DNA of 64,000 nt. It comes from an uncultured bacterium. Lineage in GTDB: Bacteria; Bacillota; Clostridia; Oscillospirales; Oscillospiraceae. The notes beneath the pieces are model-generated. The model ran no database searches. It saw only the letters and a program-made list of their open reading frames with translations, and was not told the DNA's origin. The position numbers and the translations under genes are program-made. Of this stretch, positions 45,883 to 55,684 are shown one piece after another; within the stretch, counting starts at the first letter, position 1; the number at the start of each line of letters is the position of its first letter. The stretch lies in assembly GCA_947643715.1 (NCBI GenBank), contig CANRXB010000005.1, positions 1 to 64,000 on the forward strand. The letters run 5' to 3'.

Positions 45883-47142
45883 ATGGACACAGACAGTATG
45901 ATACTGTTGGCTGTGCTGGTGCTAATGGTAGTCATGTCCGGCTACTTTTCCGCCACCGAGACGGCCTTTACCTCGCTCAACCGGATCCGGTTGAAAAGCC
46001 GGGCAGACAATGGAGACAAAAAGGCGGAAAGGACCTTGGCCTTGGCGGAGGACTATGACCGTTTGCTTTCCACGATCCTCATCGGCAACAACATCGTGAA
46101 CAACGTGGCCACCACTTTGTCCACCCTGCTGTTCATCACATGGCTCGGCCAGACCACTGGTCCGGCAGTGTCTACGATCGTACTCACCGTGGTCGTGCTC
46201 ATCTTCGGTGAGATCTCGCCCAAAAGCTTGGCAAAGGAGTCCCCGGAAACCTTCGCTATGTTTTCCGCCCCCTTGCTGCGCCTGTTCATGACGGTGCTCA
46301 CCCCGCTCAACTTCCTGTTCGGCTTGTGGAAGAAGCTCCTGACGAAGCTGTTCCACAAGGAAGAGGACGAAGGCATCACCGATGAGGAGCTTGTCACTAT
46401 GGTGTCCGAGGCGGAAGACCAGGGCGGCCTGGACCGGGAAGAGAGCCAGCTCATCCGTTCCGCCATCCGTTTCGACGATCTGGAGGCTGGCGATATCCTC
46501 ACGCCGCGGGTGGACGTAGTGGCGGTGGAGGATACCTCCTCCTTGGCGGACGTAGCGGCGGTGTTCGCTGCGGAGGGTTATTCCCGTCTGCCGGTGTACC
46601 ACGAGAGCATCGACGATGTGGTGGGAGTGATCCACCAGAAGGATCTGTTCTCCGCCCGGTATCATGGCCGGGACCAGCTCTCGCCGTTGGTGCGCCCGGT
46701 GCTCCACATCACCGCAGCGACCAAGATCGACGATCTGATGCGCCAATTCCAGCGGACCAAGACCCAGCTCGCGGTGGTGGTGGACGAGTACGGCGGCACC
46801 GAGGGCATCCTCACCATGGAGGACATCGTGGAAGAGCTGGTAGGAGAGATCTGGGACGAGCATGACGAAGTGGTGGAGCAATTTCGGAAGCAGCCGGATG
46901 ACAGCTATCTCATCTCCTGCTCCGCCGACCTCGACGACCTGTACGATTTGTTTTCCGTCACAGGCTCATGTGATGCGGCCACTGTGTCCGGGTGGGTGCT
47001 GGAGCAGCTCGGCCGCGTGCCCGAGGTCGGGGACCGTTTCGTGTGGGAGGACCTGGACGTCACCGTGACCCGGGCCGAGCACCACCGGGTCCTGGAGATC
47101 CGGGTGGTGGTCCTGCCGCCCAGTGAGGAAGAAGAAGCATGA
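45883..47142 (+). CDS. CNNM/CBS-domain transporter (HlyC/CorC family)
   Basis: [32 protein letters not shown]21 TM domain, CBS pair, CorC_HlyC domain. Confidence 0.93.
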   Translation: MDTDSMILLAVLVLMVVMSGYFSATETAFTSLNRIRLKSRADNGDKKAERTLALAEDYDRLLSTILIGNNIVNNVATTLSTLLFITWLGQTTGPAVSTIVLTVVVLIFGEISPKSLAKESPETFAMFSAPLLRLFMTVLTPLNFLFGLWKKLLTKLFHKEEDEGITDEELVTMVSEAEDQGGLDREESQLIRSAIRFDDLEAGDILTPRVDVVAVEDTSSLADVAAVFAAEGYSRLPVYHESIDDVVGVIHQKDLFSARYHGRDQLSPLVRPVLHITAATKIDDLMRQFQRTKTQLAVVVDEYGGTEGILTMEDIVEELVGEIWDEHDEVVEQFRKQPDDSYLISCSADLDDLYDLFSVTGSCDAATVSGWVLEQLGRVPEVGDRFVWEDLDVTVTRAEHHRVLEIRVVVLPPSEEEEA

Positions 47143-47144
47143 AG

Positions 47145-47178
47145 GACGGCCCTTGGCGTATCGCCAGGGGCCGTTTTC
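47145..47178. terminator. Terminator in convergent gap
   Basis: ACGGCCCTTGGCG-tat-CGCCAGGGGCCGT-TTT. Confidence 0.7.
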
Positions 47179-47195
47179 CATGCTTTTTTCCGGTT

Positions 47196-47360
47196 TCATG
47201 CGGGAGAGAAGGCATCCTTGCCCAGCAGGCATACGGGGCACACCCAATCGTCCGGGATGTCCGAGAAGGGCGTGCCGGGGGCGATGCCGCCGTCGGGATC
47301 GCCTACTTCCGGGTCATACACGTAGCCGCATATGCAGAGATACTTGTCCATTTTTCCCAT
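47196..47360 (-). CDS. Rubredoxin
   Basis: [48 protein letters not shown]; paired CxxCG/CPxC. Confidence 0.94.
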   Translation of the reverse strand: MGKMDKYLCICGYVYDPEVGDPDGGIAPGTPFSDIPDDWVCPVCLLGKDAFSPA

Positions 47361-47517
47361 CTTGCGCAGCCTCCTTTTTGATGATGGCAAGGAAAGTATA
47401 TCCAGATCCTCGCTGTTCCACACAAGAAAAGCGGGACGACTTTATTTTTCCACGCATAGGACCGGCTGTTTTTTCACATCCTGCACCCATAAGTCAAATG
47501 GAAAAGAGGTTCACGCC

Positions 47518-48651
47518 ATGAAACGAATCACCGCCCTGGGGCTGGCGCTGCTGTGCCTGCTGCCCGTTCGGGCTTACGCCGTCCCTGCGGAGGTATCCGC
47601 CCCCTCTGCGATCCTCATGGAAAAGACCACCGGCTCGATCCTGTGTGAGCAAGCTTCCAAGACTCGGTACGAGCCCGCTTCCGTCACCAAGGTGATGACC
47701 CTGCTGCTGGTGATGGAGGCCATCGATTCCGGTACTTTGGGTTGGGACGACATGGTCACCGCTTCCCCCCACGCCATCTCCATGGGAGGCTCCCAGATCT
47801 GGCTGAAGGAGAACGAGCAGATGTCCGTGCGGGACATGGTGAAGGCGGTCACGGTGGTGTCCGCCAACGATTGCGCCGTGGCCTTGGCCGAGCATGTGGC
47901 GGGCAGCGAGACCGCCTTCGTGGAGCGCATGAACCAGCGCGCCGCCGAGCTGGGGATGCAGGACACCACGTTCAAGAACTGTACCGGACTGCCCGCAGAA
48001 GGGCATCTCACCTGCGCTTACGACATCGCGCTGATGAGCCGGGAACTGATCTTGAACCATCCCTCCATCCGGGAGTTCACCACCATTTGGATGGATACTC
48101 TGCGGGACGGTTCGTTCCAGCTTTCCAACACGAACCGCCTCATCTTTTACTATGAAGGCGCCACAGGGCTAAAGACCGGCTTTACCGACACCGCGTTGTA
48201 CTGCCTGTCCGCCACTGCGGAGCGGGACGGTATGGAGCTCATCGCCGTAGTGATGCACGCGCCGACGTCCAACGACAGGTTCGAGAGCTGCAAGACCCTG
48301 CTCAATTATGGCTTCGCCAACTATGCCATCACCCCCGTCTATCCGAGCGAGGCCATCCCTCCGGTGGAAGTGCTGCTGGGGGAGCAGGACACCGTACAGC
48401 CTGTCACGGCGCGGGAGTGTTCCGTACTGATAGAGAAGAGCAAGGCTGGTGCCATCACGACCCAGCTAGAACTCGCTCAACAGGTGGAGGCTCCGGTGGA
48501 GCAGGGCCAGAAGCTGGGCGAGCTGAAGGTGATGGTGGACGGAGTGCAGGTAGACGCCATCGACCTGGTAGCGGCACAGGGCGTGCCCAGGCTGAGCATC
48601 GGCGGTATCTTCAAGCGGATGCTGGATACGCTGCTGCTCCAGAAAGGCTGA
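47518..48651 (+). CDS. D-alanyl-D-alanine carboxypeptidase (PBP5/DacF type)
   Basis: YEPASVTKVMTLLLVMEAI (SxxK), SANDCAVALAEH (SxN), LKTGFTDTA (KTG). Confidence 0.94.
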   Translation: MKRITALGLALLCLLPVRAYAVPAEVSAPSAILMEKTTGSILCEQASKTRYEPASVTKVMTLLLVMEAIDSGTLGWDDMVTASPHAISMGGSQIWLKENEQMSVRDMVKAVTVVSANDCAVALAEHVAGSETAFVERMNQRAAELGMQDTTFKNCTGLPAEGHLTCAYDIALMSRELILNHPSIREFTTIWMDTLRDGSFQLSNTNRLIFYYEGATGLKTGFTDTALYCLSATAERDGMELIAVVMHAPTSNDRFESCKTLLNYGFANYAITPVYPSEAIPPVEVLLGEQDTVQPVTARECSVLIEKSKAGAITTQLELAQQVEAPVEQGQKLGELKVMVDGVQVDAIDLVAAQGVPRLSIGGIFKRMLDTLLLQKG

Positions 48652-48661
48652 AAGACGAAAC

Positions 48662-48699
48662 ACAGCGGACCGTACCATATGCGGTCCGCTGTGTTTTTT
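48662..48699 (+). terminator. Rho-independent terminator
   Basis: ACAGCGGACCG...CGGTCCGCTGT-GTTTTTT. Confidence 0.85.
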
Positions 48700-48704
48700 C
48701 GAGC

Positions 48705-49811
48705 TCAATCCAGTCTCAGGTCGCCGTCCTTGATCCAGCCCATGTTGCGCAGGAGCTGGCCGAACACCCAGCATAGCACGGCCGGAAGGATGAAGGAGAT
48801 CATGATCAGACCGAGCCAGTCCATGGCTCCGGGGACGATGGCGGCTGCCCCGTTGGCGATGGCTTTTTCGCTGGGGGAGAGCCAACCTGTCCACACGCCG
48901 ATCTGGCCCACCAGTCCGCAGGTCCCCATGCCGGCGGACACGGGAGGCCCGTTCATCTCCAGTCGGAACAGGCAGGTGGCGATGGGGCCGGTGATGGCAG
49001 AGGTGAGGATGGCTGGCAGCCATATCTTTGGGTTCTTCACGATGTTGCCCATTTGGAGCATGGACGTGCCGATGCCTTGGCTCACCAGCCCGCCCCAGCG
49101 GTTCTCATTGAAGGAGAGCACAGCGAAGCCCACCATGTTGGCACAGCACCCGGCTACTGCCGCGCCTCCGGCCAGCCCGGTAAGGCCGAAGGCGGCACAG
49201 ATGGCGGCGGAAGAGATGGGCAGGGTGAGAGCCATGCCCATGAGGACGCTGACGATGATGCCCATGAAGAAGGGCTGGAGGTCGGTGGCCCACATGATGA
49301 CGTTGCCGATGGCGGTGGCGGCGGTCCCGATGGCGGGAGCGGTCAAGGCCGACAGCCCAACGCCGACGAGTATCGTCACCAGGGGCGTGACGAGGATATC
49401 CACTCTCGTCTCTTTCGAGACCGCCTTTCCGCATTCAGCGGAGATGATGGCGATGAACAGCACCGCCAACGGGCCTCCGGCACCTGTCTGGCCGGGGATC
49501 AGGCTGGTGCTGCCCAGAGCGTTGGCGGCATAGCCCACCGTAGCCAAAGAGAACAGCACCATGGGCGGCGCCTTCAGCGCCCAGCCGATGGCCACCGCCA
49601 TGGCGGCGCCGCTCATCGCGCAGGCGTAGTTACCGATGTCCACCAGGAACGTCAGGCTGGTCTGTTCCCCCAAGGTCTTGATGATGGTCCCGATGAGCAA
49701 AGAGCAGAACAGGCCCTGAGCCATAGCGCCCAGCGCGTCGATCCCATAGCGCTTGCCGGAGATCACGATATCCTTGCGTTTCAAGAACGATCCGATCGAT
49801 TCCATTTCCAT
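48705..49811 (-). CDS. PTS sugar transporter subunit IIC-like membrane protein
   Basis: Multi-TM PTS_EIIC_2-type protein; GTIIKTLGEQTSLTFLVDIGNYACAMSGAAMAVAIGWALKAPPMVLFS. Confidence 0.8.
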   Translation of the reverse strand: MEMESIGSFLKRKDIVISGKRYGIDALGAMAQGLFCSLLIGTIIKTLGEQTSLTFLVDIGNYACAMSGAAMAVAIGWALKAPPMVLFSLATVGYAANALGSTSLIPGQTGAGGPLAVLFIAIISAECGKAVSKETRVDILVTPLVTILVGVGLSALTAPAIGTAATAIGNVIMWATDLQPFFMGIIVSVLMGMALTLPISSAAICAAFGLTGLAGGAAVAGCCANMVGFAVLSFNENRWGGLVSQGIGTSMLQMGNIVKNPKIWLPAILTSAITGPIATCLFRLEMNGPPVSAGMGTCGLVGQIGVWTGWLSPSEKAIANGAAAIVPGAMDWLGLIMISFILPAVLCWVFGQLLRNMGWIKDGDLRLD

Positions 49812-49828
49812 CCCTCACAGTATGTATG

Positions 49829-49866
49829 ATAGTCCGCACAGATGTCTTGACACCTGTACGGACTAT
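49829..49866. promoter_or_regulatory. 38-bp near-perfect palindrome (putative operator) at the PTS IIC promoter
   Basis: ATAGTCCGCACAGATGTC-TT-GACACCTGTACGGACTAT; two mismatched pairs plus centre. Confidence 0.78.
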
Positions 49867-49892
49867 TATATCCCATGGAAGAAAATTGTCAA
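49865..49892 (-). promoter_or_regulatory. Consensus promoter for PTS IIC gene
   Basis: Minus strand TTGACA - 16 nt - TATAAT. Confidence 0.8.
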
Positions 49893-50256
49893 TCGATTTT
49901 TTGTCTCCTCCATCCACTCCTGCGTTCAGGCCGATCTATGCCCGAGCAGCAGATCTGCGCTGTTGTGGAGATCGCAGGTGGATCGTCCCTGCTTGGACGC
50001 GGTACGGATACGGACCCCATCCAAATATATTTTAGGGGTATAGAAGTATACGCCCCTGTCTACATAGATATGGATACATGGATATCGGACAGAGACGGTG
50101 TCTCAAAAGAGCATTTGTCAGAGTGATTTTCATTTTACCTAAAACAACAAACATAAGTTGTATAGTTCTATATGCAAAAATAGAATTAAATATTTTAAAC
50201 TCTATATTGACAATTAAAAAACTTTGCGTTACTATGGTAGGCAAGGAGTTGATTTT

Positions 50257-51045
50257 ATGTTGAAGGTGATTCCAGAATGCCCTGCTTGTGGCACAAAACT
50301 AAGAATTACATCTTTGCGATGTACAGGTTGTGGGATGGAACTGCGAAATGATTTTGAATTAAGTCCCTTTGACTCGCTGACCTCAGAACAAATAGGTTTC
50401 CTTATTACCTTTATAAAACAGCGAGGTAATATGAGCTCAGTACAAAACGAATTGGGGATTTCCTATCCGACCGCTAAAAAGAGGCTTGATGATTTGCTTT
50501 CGGCATTGAGTTTAGTCGAAAACGATCAGCAAAATTCGCAACAATCCAAGGACGAAAGGAGTATCGATATGACAACATGGTGTGTTCAGGAGAACAGTAA
50601 AAAGGCATCGGATATCATAAAAAGGAAACTGATAGAGAATAACGGAAGAGTAATCGTCCATACAGCAAGAGGACTTCCGTGCGAGATTCGTGCTGCTCCA
50701 GATGGTGTTTCTTTTCTTAGCGACAAACTTCCGATCAACCCACCCTATCGATATGAAGTGTTTGATGTCATTGTTAATCTCCTGGTTTCACAGGGAGGAC
50801 GGGCGAAAAAAGGAAACGGGCGAAACCATCGGCTCGGCGAACCAGAATGTAATGAAGCAACGGTTGTCGGAGCGATAGGCTATCGATATGCCCATGCTGA
50901 AAGTGGAAAATCTGTTTATGATCCTGTGTTTGTGTTGGCGGCAGTGCTCGAATGGGCTGACATTGCAAGCAACGAACGTGGGGAATTAGTTCTGACTACT
51001 CATTATCAGGAAGTCTGCGATTCGTGGATGGGAGATGATTGCTGA
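50257..51045 (+). CDS. DUF2089-like protein
   Basis: CPACGTKLRITSLRCTGCGMELRNDFELSPFDSLTSEQIGFLITFIKQRGNMSSVQNELGISYPTAKKRLDDLL. Confidence 0.75.
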   Translation: MLKVIPECPACGTKLRITSLRCTGCGMELRNDFELSPFDSLTSEQIGFLITFIKQRGNMSSVQNELGISYPTAKKRLDDLLSALSLVENDQQNSQQSKDERSIDMTTWCVQENSKKASDIIKRKLIENNGRVIVHTARGLPCEIRAAPDGVSFLSDKLPINPPYRYEVFDVIVNLLVSQGGRAKKGNGRNHRLGEPECNEATVVGAIGYRYAHAESGKSVYDPVFVLAAVLEWADIASNERGELVLTTHYQEVCDSWMGDDC

Positions 51046-51484
51046 ATGTTGAAATTTGTGTTGGGCTTCTTTTTCGGATTTTTTCGTGGTTTGCTAAAGA
51101 ACAAGTTTTAGAATCGCTTTGAGAGAGGCACGATAATAGTGAGCAATACACCGGTAGGTGGCCGACAGTCCCCAAGCCTCCAGCGCATCGACGCAGCGGC
51201 ATCCGATGCACGAGCCGCCAGCGGCGATGGTGAGTAAGTGCGCTCTTCGAGAGGGCCGACAAAGAGAATGGAGCGCCCAGGTCACCCCCGGACGCTCCCG
51301 CTTCGCTTCCTTCTTGCTGGTCGATCACCGTCCTCCAGCCTGTGCCACTCTGCCACAAATGGACCCGCCAGCCATGTAATGTATTCAGTAGTGAGATCAC
51401 CTTTTATACATCACAGTTCAGCAGACTGGACAAGGTCGGAAGTCTGTGGTATCATACTCGGAAATGTGGACCAGGAGGAATCAT

Positions 51485-52855
51485 ATGGATAAACGATGGA
51501 AAACAGATCTGGCGCCGGTCTGCGCCGGGCTGGGGATCCTCATGCTGGTGGCCAGCGCGGCCGTGTGCCTGATGCTGGAGCAGGGGGGATGGCTGGACCG
51601 GACGGGGATCGCGGTGGTGCTGGCGGTCTTGGCGGCGGTATCGCTGTTCTTGCTGCGCCTGGAGGGAGCCGACCGGGAGGAACTGTGGATCATGCTGTTG
51701 CCGATCGGGGCGGCTATGCTGGTCCGGGCGCTGAGCATGGATCATATCAGCGGCGATTATGTCTCGTTCTTGCGAAATTGGGCCGCGTTTTTCCGGACCT
51801 ACGGCGGATTCTCCGCTTTGGCCAACAGCGTGGGGAATTATAATATGCCGTATCTCTATTACGTCGCGTTCATGTCCTATATCGATGTGCCGGACCTATA
51901 TATGTACAAGCTGTTTTCGATCTTGTTCGACGTGGTGCTGGCATGGGGGTGTTTGCGGCTGGTCCGGTGCCTGGTCAGAGGTCATCGCGGGAGCGAAGCG
52001 CCTCTGGTCGCTTTTGCAGGAGCCCTATTGTTGCCGGTGGTGGTGCTCAACGGGGCCTATTGGGGCCAGTGTGACGTCATCTATGGCGCACTGTGCATCC
52101 ATGCCGTGGTCGCTGTGATGGAGGGGAAGAACAAGACCTCCGTGGCGTTGATGGCGGTGGCGTTCTCGTTCAAGCTCCAGGCGGTGTTCGTGCTCCCATT
52201 ATGGGGGGTACTGTGGCTGGCGAAAAAGGTCAAGTTCTGGGAGCTGTGGGTGTTCCCGCTGACCTATCTGGCCACCATCCTGCCGGCGATGGTCATGGGG
52301 AAGCCGTTGATGGACATCTTAGGCATCTATTTTGGTCAAATGATGGAGGTCCCGAATCTCGTCCTCAACGCAGCCAGTATGTATCAGTTCATCCCCGCCG
52401 ATCTCCACGCGCAGTTGGCCGAGGGTGGTCTGGCGTCCGCTGTAGGCATCGCAGCGGCGGCGGCCTTGGTACTGGTCCTGATGGCGCTGGGCTTCCGGCT
52501 CGGGGAGCGGCTGGACCGGGACGTCACCATGACCATGGCGGTGGTGCTGGCGATCGGAGTGCCCTTTTTCCTGCCCCACATGCACGAGCGGTATTTCTTC
52601 TTGGCGGACGTGTTCACCCTTTGCTGGGCCTGTGCCAATGTCCGCCGTCTGCCGGTGGCGGTGCTGGCGGGAGGCGCGTCGCTGGCCGGTTATATGGTCT
52701 ACCTGCGGCAGCGGTATAACTTCGTCCTGCGATTGGGGGGCGCCCGGTTCGGGATGCCGCTGGAGGCTCTGGCCATGCTGGCGGCGCTGATCGTTTCGAT
52801 CTGTGTGCTGACGGAGCAACTGCGCGGGGCAAAAAGTCGGGAGGGACTGACATGA
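51485..52855 (+). CDS. Polytopic membrane protein, glycosyltransferase-like
   Basis: Many TM helices; DHISGDYVSFLRNWAAFF and LNGAYWGQCDVIYG motifs reminiscent of Gpi18/DUF2029-type mannosyltransferases. Confidence 0.7.
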   Translation: MDKRWKTDLAPVCAGLGILMLVASAAVCLMLEQGGWLDRTGIAVVLAVLAAVSLFLLRLEGADREELWIMLLPIGAAMLVRALSMDHISGDYVSFLRNWAAFFRTYGGFSALANSVGNYNMPYLYYVAFMSYIDVPDLYMYKLFSILFDVVLAWGCLRLVRCLVRGHRGSEAPLVAFAGALLLPVVVLNGAYWGQCDVIYGALCIHAVVAVMEGKNKTSVALMAVAFSFKLQAVFVLPLWGVLWLAKKVKFWELWVFPLTYLATILPAMVMGKPLMDILGIYFGQMMEVPNLVLNAASMYQFIPADLHAQLAEGGLASAVGIAAAAALVLVLMALGFRLGERLDRDVTMTMAVVLAIGVPFFLPHMHERYFFLADVFTLCWACANVRRLPVAVLAGGASLAGYMVYLRQRYNFVLRLGGARFGMPLEALAMLAALIVSICVLTEQLRGAKSREGLT

Positions 52856-53604
52856 AATTCGTCTCATGGAACGTGAACGGTCTGCGGGCCTGCATGAAAA
52901 AGGGGTTCGTAGAGTCTATCCTGGCGTTGGACGCCGACTTCATCTGTTTGCAGGAGACCAAGATGGAGCGCGGGCAGGCGGAGGTAGAGCTGCCCGGTTA
53001 CCATGAGTATTGGAACTCGGCAGACAAGAAAGGCTATTCCGGCACCGCCATCTTTGCCCGTCAGGAGCCTTTGGCTGTGGGCTACGGCATGGACATGGAC
53101 AAGCACGATCATGAAGGGCGGCTCATCACGCTGGAGTATCCGGATCTCTGGCTGGTGGACTGCTACACGCCCAACGCTCAGAACGAGCTGGCCCGCATCG
53201 GCTATCGCATGGAGTGGGAGGAGGATCTGCGGGACTATCTCATGAGCCTGGACAAGACCAAGCCTGTGGTGTACTGTGGGGATCTGAACGTGGCTCATGA
53301 GGAGATCGACCTGAAGAACCCCAAGACCAACCGGGGGAACGCGGGCTTTTCCGACCAGGAGCGTGCCGCTATGACCCGTCTGTTGGGGTCTGGGTTCATC
53401 GACACGTTCCGTTTGCTCCATCCGGAGGAGACGGGAGCATATTCTTGGTGGAGCTACCGCTTCAAGGCCCGGGAGAAGAACGCTGGTTGGCGTATCGATT
53501 ATTTCATCGTCTCCGACCGGCTGAAGGAACGGGTGGAGCAGGCCGCGATCCACCCGGAGATCCAGGGCAGCGACCATTGTCCGGTGTCGCTGGTCTTGAA
53601 ATAG
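52852..53604 (+). CDS. xth: Exodeoxyribonuclease III
   Basis: MKFVSWNVNGLRACMKKGF...DFICLQETKME...GDLNVAHEEIDL...GSDHCPVSL. Confidence 0.95.
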   Translation: MKFVSWNVNGLRACMKKGFVESILALDADFICLQETKMERGQAEVELPGYHEYWNSADKKGYSGTAIFARQEPLAVGYGMDMDKHDHEGRLITLEYPDLWLVDCYTPNAQNELARIGYRMEWEEDLRDYLMSLDKTKPVVYCGDLNVAHEEIDLKNPKTNRGNAGFSDQERAAMTRLLGSGFIDTFRLLHPEETGAYSWWSYRFKAREKNAGWRIDYFIVSDRLKERVEQAAIHPEIQGSDHCPVSLVLK

Positions 53605-53673
53605 TTTCCAGTCAGGATCTTCACTCATTTGCGAAAAAATGGGCAAGCTAGATCGGCGAAGGAGTGATGAGAC

Positions 53674-53853
53674 ATGAGACTGGACAAAAGAGCGGTCCTC
53701 CCCATCGCTGGGGCGACCATGGCGGCGGGCGCCGCTATCGGCATGATGATGATGCCCAAAAAGAAGAAGCACTCCGCTCAGAGAGCGGCGGGCAAAGCCA
53801 TCAAGGCCGTGGGCGAGGTCGTGGAGAATTTCAGCGGCTCGCTGAAGATGTGA
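53674..53853 (+). CDS. Small basic protein with hydrophobic segment (59 aa)
   Basis: MRLDKRAVLPIAGATMAAGAAIGMMMMPKKKKHSAQRAAGKAIKAVGEVVENFSGSLKM; RBS GGAG; followed by terminator. Confidence 0.65.
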   Translation: MRLDKRAVLPIAGATMAAGAAIGMMMMPKKKKHSAQRAAGKAIKAVGEVVENFSGSLKM

Positions 53854-53859
53854 GGGAAA

Positions 53860-53884
53860 GCCCCGCCGATCCGGCGGGGCTTTT
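53860..53884. terminator. Terminator
   Basis: GCCCCGCCG-at-CCGGCGGGGC-TTTT. Confidence 0.75.
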
Positions 53885-54423
53885 CACATGGTGAAATGTA
53901 TGGCCACCGATTCCGGCTGGGCAGGGTCCAGCAGGAGGATCTCACGCTTTTTGTCCATAGCATAGTTGAGTGTGTATTGAGTGCCGCCGGGCGTACCGTT
54001 GAACACCGCCAGCACAGCGGCGGAGCGGTCCACCATGTATCGGTCCCGGCGGAGCATACAGTATCGGTCGTAGTTCTGCTGCACGACGGTCTCCAGGTCG
54101 CATCGGTCCAATATGGCCCGCCAGCGGCGGCGCATAGGCTCCGGCCAGCGGGCGGCTTGGGCGGGGTAGGGGACGGCGCCCTCTACGATCAAGTCCGGGC
54201 ACCTCTTGCGCAGGGACAGCGCAGCTTCGGCGAAATAGAGGTCACAGCCCATGGCCATGCCCGAGATGAAATGCCGGAACCCCCGGCGGTAGGACTCCTC
54301 CAGTTCCCGAAGCAGACTGCGCTTCAGTGCGGCGCAGCGGGGATCCTCCTCGTGCGCTCCCCAAGGCAGCTTGTCCGGCCGGTGGCCGGTAAAGCAGCAG
54401 GTATGTTCCTGGTCCGGCGCCAT
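53884..54423 (-). CDS. SLOG/DUF1273-family protein (YpsA-like)
   Basis: CCFTGHRPDKLPWG...FISGMAMGCDLYFAEAAL...MVDRSAAVLAVFNGTPGGTQYTLNYA. Confidence 0.88.
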   Translation of the reverse strand: MAPDQEHTCCFTGHRPDKLPWGAHEEDPRCAALKRSLLRELEESYRRGFRHFISGMAMGCDLYFAEAALSLRKRCPDLIVEGAVPYPAQAARWPEPMRRRWRAILDRCDLETVVQQNYDRYCMLRRDRYMVDRSAAVLAVFNGTPGGTQYTLNYAMDKKREILLLDPAQPESVAIHFTM

Positions 54424-54532
54424 AGCACGCCCTCCTTTCGGATCGATCGATATGATCGTACTATAATTTTGGCGATCCGTCAAGAGCGATAAAATACCCG
54501 TTCAAAGCAAAGAGAGATCCAGCAAAAAAGAG

Positions 54533-54561
54533 TTGAATCCCCGGGGTATATGTCATATAAT
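54533..54561 (+). promoter_or_regulatory. Promoter for FMN riboswitch transcript
   Basis: TTGAAT - 17 nt - TATAAT. Confidence 0.7.
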
Positions 54562-54584
54562 GATGGCGGAACAAGTGAATGGAT

Positions 54585-54711
54585 GTCTTCAGGGCGGGGT
54601 GAGATCCCCCACTGGCGGTAAAGGAGGAGGACCTCCTGAGTCCGCGACCCGCGAAAGCGGTCGACCCGGTGAGATCCCGGGACCAACGGTATAGTCCGGA
54701 TGGAAGAAGAC
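54585..54711 (+). ncRNA. FMN riboswitch (RFN element)
   Basis: GTCTTCAGGGCGGGGTGAGATCCCCCACTGGCGGTAAA...GGTGAGATCCCGGGACCAACGGTATAGTCCGGATGGAAGAAGAC; P1 closes. Confidence 0.97.
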
Positions 54712-54794
54712 GTGCGACCCTCCTGTGGAAGTAGTGTTGCGTCTGGAAGACAGTCTTTTCAGGCGTTTCATACTTATTTTAGGAGGGATTTTTT

Positions 54795-55385
54795 ATGCGC
54801 AAGGAACAGATCAAAAAGCTGGTCGTCATGGCCATGCTGGCGGCCCTGTCGGTGGTGCTCATCGCCGCCATCCACCTGCCGCTCATCCCTGCGGTGGCTT
54901 TTTTGGAGTATGACCCCGCCGACATCCCAATCCTCATCGGAGCCATGGCATACGGTCCGGCCGCTGGACTGGTGCTCACGGTGGTAGCCGCAGTCATCCA
55001 GGGCACGTTCATCAGCACCACCGGCCCTTGGGGCATCCTCATGCACATCATCGCCACCGGGGCGATGTCCTTCGTGGCCAGCACCATCTATAAGTACCGC
55101 CGCACCCGTTCGGGAGCGGCGATCGGCCTGGTGTGCGGCACCCTGGTCCGGGGCCTGGTGATGGTCCCCGCGAACCATTTCATCACGCCTGTCTGGATGG
55201 GCGCGCCCACCGAGGCGGTGGATTCGCTGATGCTGTCCGGGATCCTGCCGTTCAACCTGTTGGTGGGAGCCATCAATTCGGCGGTCACGTTCCTGGTGTA
55301 CAAAACGGTGTCCCGTTTCATCATCCATGGCGAGCCCATCTCTGCGAGGCGGTCCGGTGTGGTGGAGGCCACCGGAGAGTCCTGA
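54795..55385 (+). CDS. ribU: ECF transporter S component, riboflavin-type (RibU-like)
   Basis: Six-TM ECF S protein directly downstream of FMN riboswitch. Confidence 0.9.
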   Translation: MRKEQIKKLVVMAMLAALSVVLIAAIHLPLIPAVAFLEYDPADIPILIGAMAYGPAAGLVLTVVAAVIQGTFISTTGPWGILMHIIATGAMSFVASTIYKYRRTRSGAAIGLVCGTLVRGLVMVPANHFITPVWMGAPTEAVDSLMLSGILPFNLLVGAINSAVTFLVYKTVSRFIIHGEPISARRSGVVEATGES

Positions 55386-55414
55386 GCGGTGACATCGAAA
55401 GCATAGATGCCCCA

Positions 55415-55449
55415 GAGGCGGCGTGGTTCGAGCCACGCCGCCTCTTTTT
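55415..55449 (+). terminator. Rho-independent terminator
   Basis: GAGGCGGCGTGG-ttcgag-CCACGCCGCCTC-TTTTT. Confidence 0.88.
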
Positions 55450-55684
55450 CGTGGCCCATTTGGACAGATCTCGTGTCCGCGGACTTTTGAAGAGACCGTC
55501 CCCTGTACCGCAGCATATGATAGAGTGGCTGCCGGAGTATGGGACGAGCGCATGAGAACGAAGCTGTGACGACGAAGAGCGGCCCCATCTTACTGGCGGC
55601 TGGTCGTTTTGAGCATGTCCATCTGCAAAAAACACCCTTAGTTCCGCCTGGAATCCTGCGGGCGGTAGAAAAGAGGGATCTTAT

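Noticed and set aside
51094-51400. Minus-strand ORF LSATYRCIAHYYRASLKAILKLVL region as a gene
   Set aside because: Short, no RBS support or recognizable domain; probably a remnant, identity unresolved.
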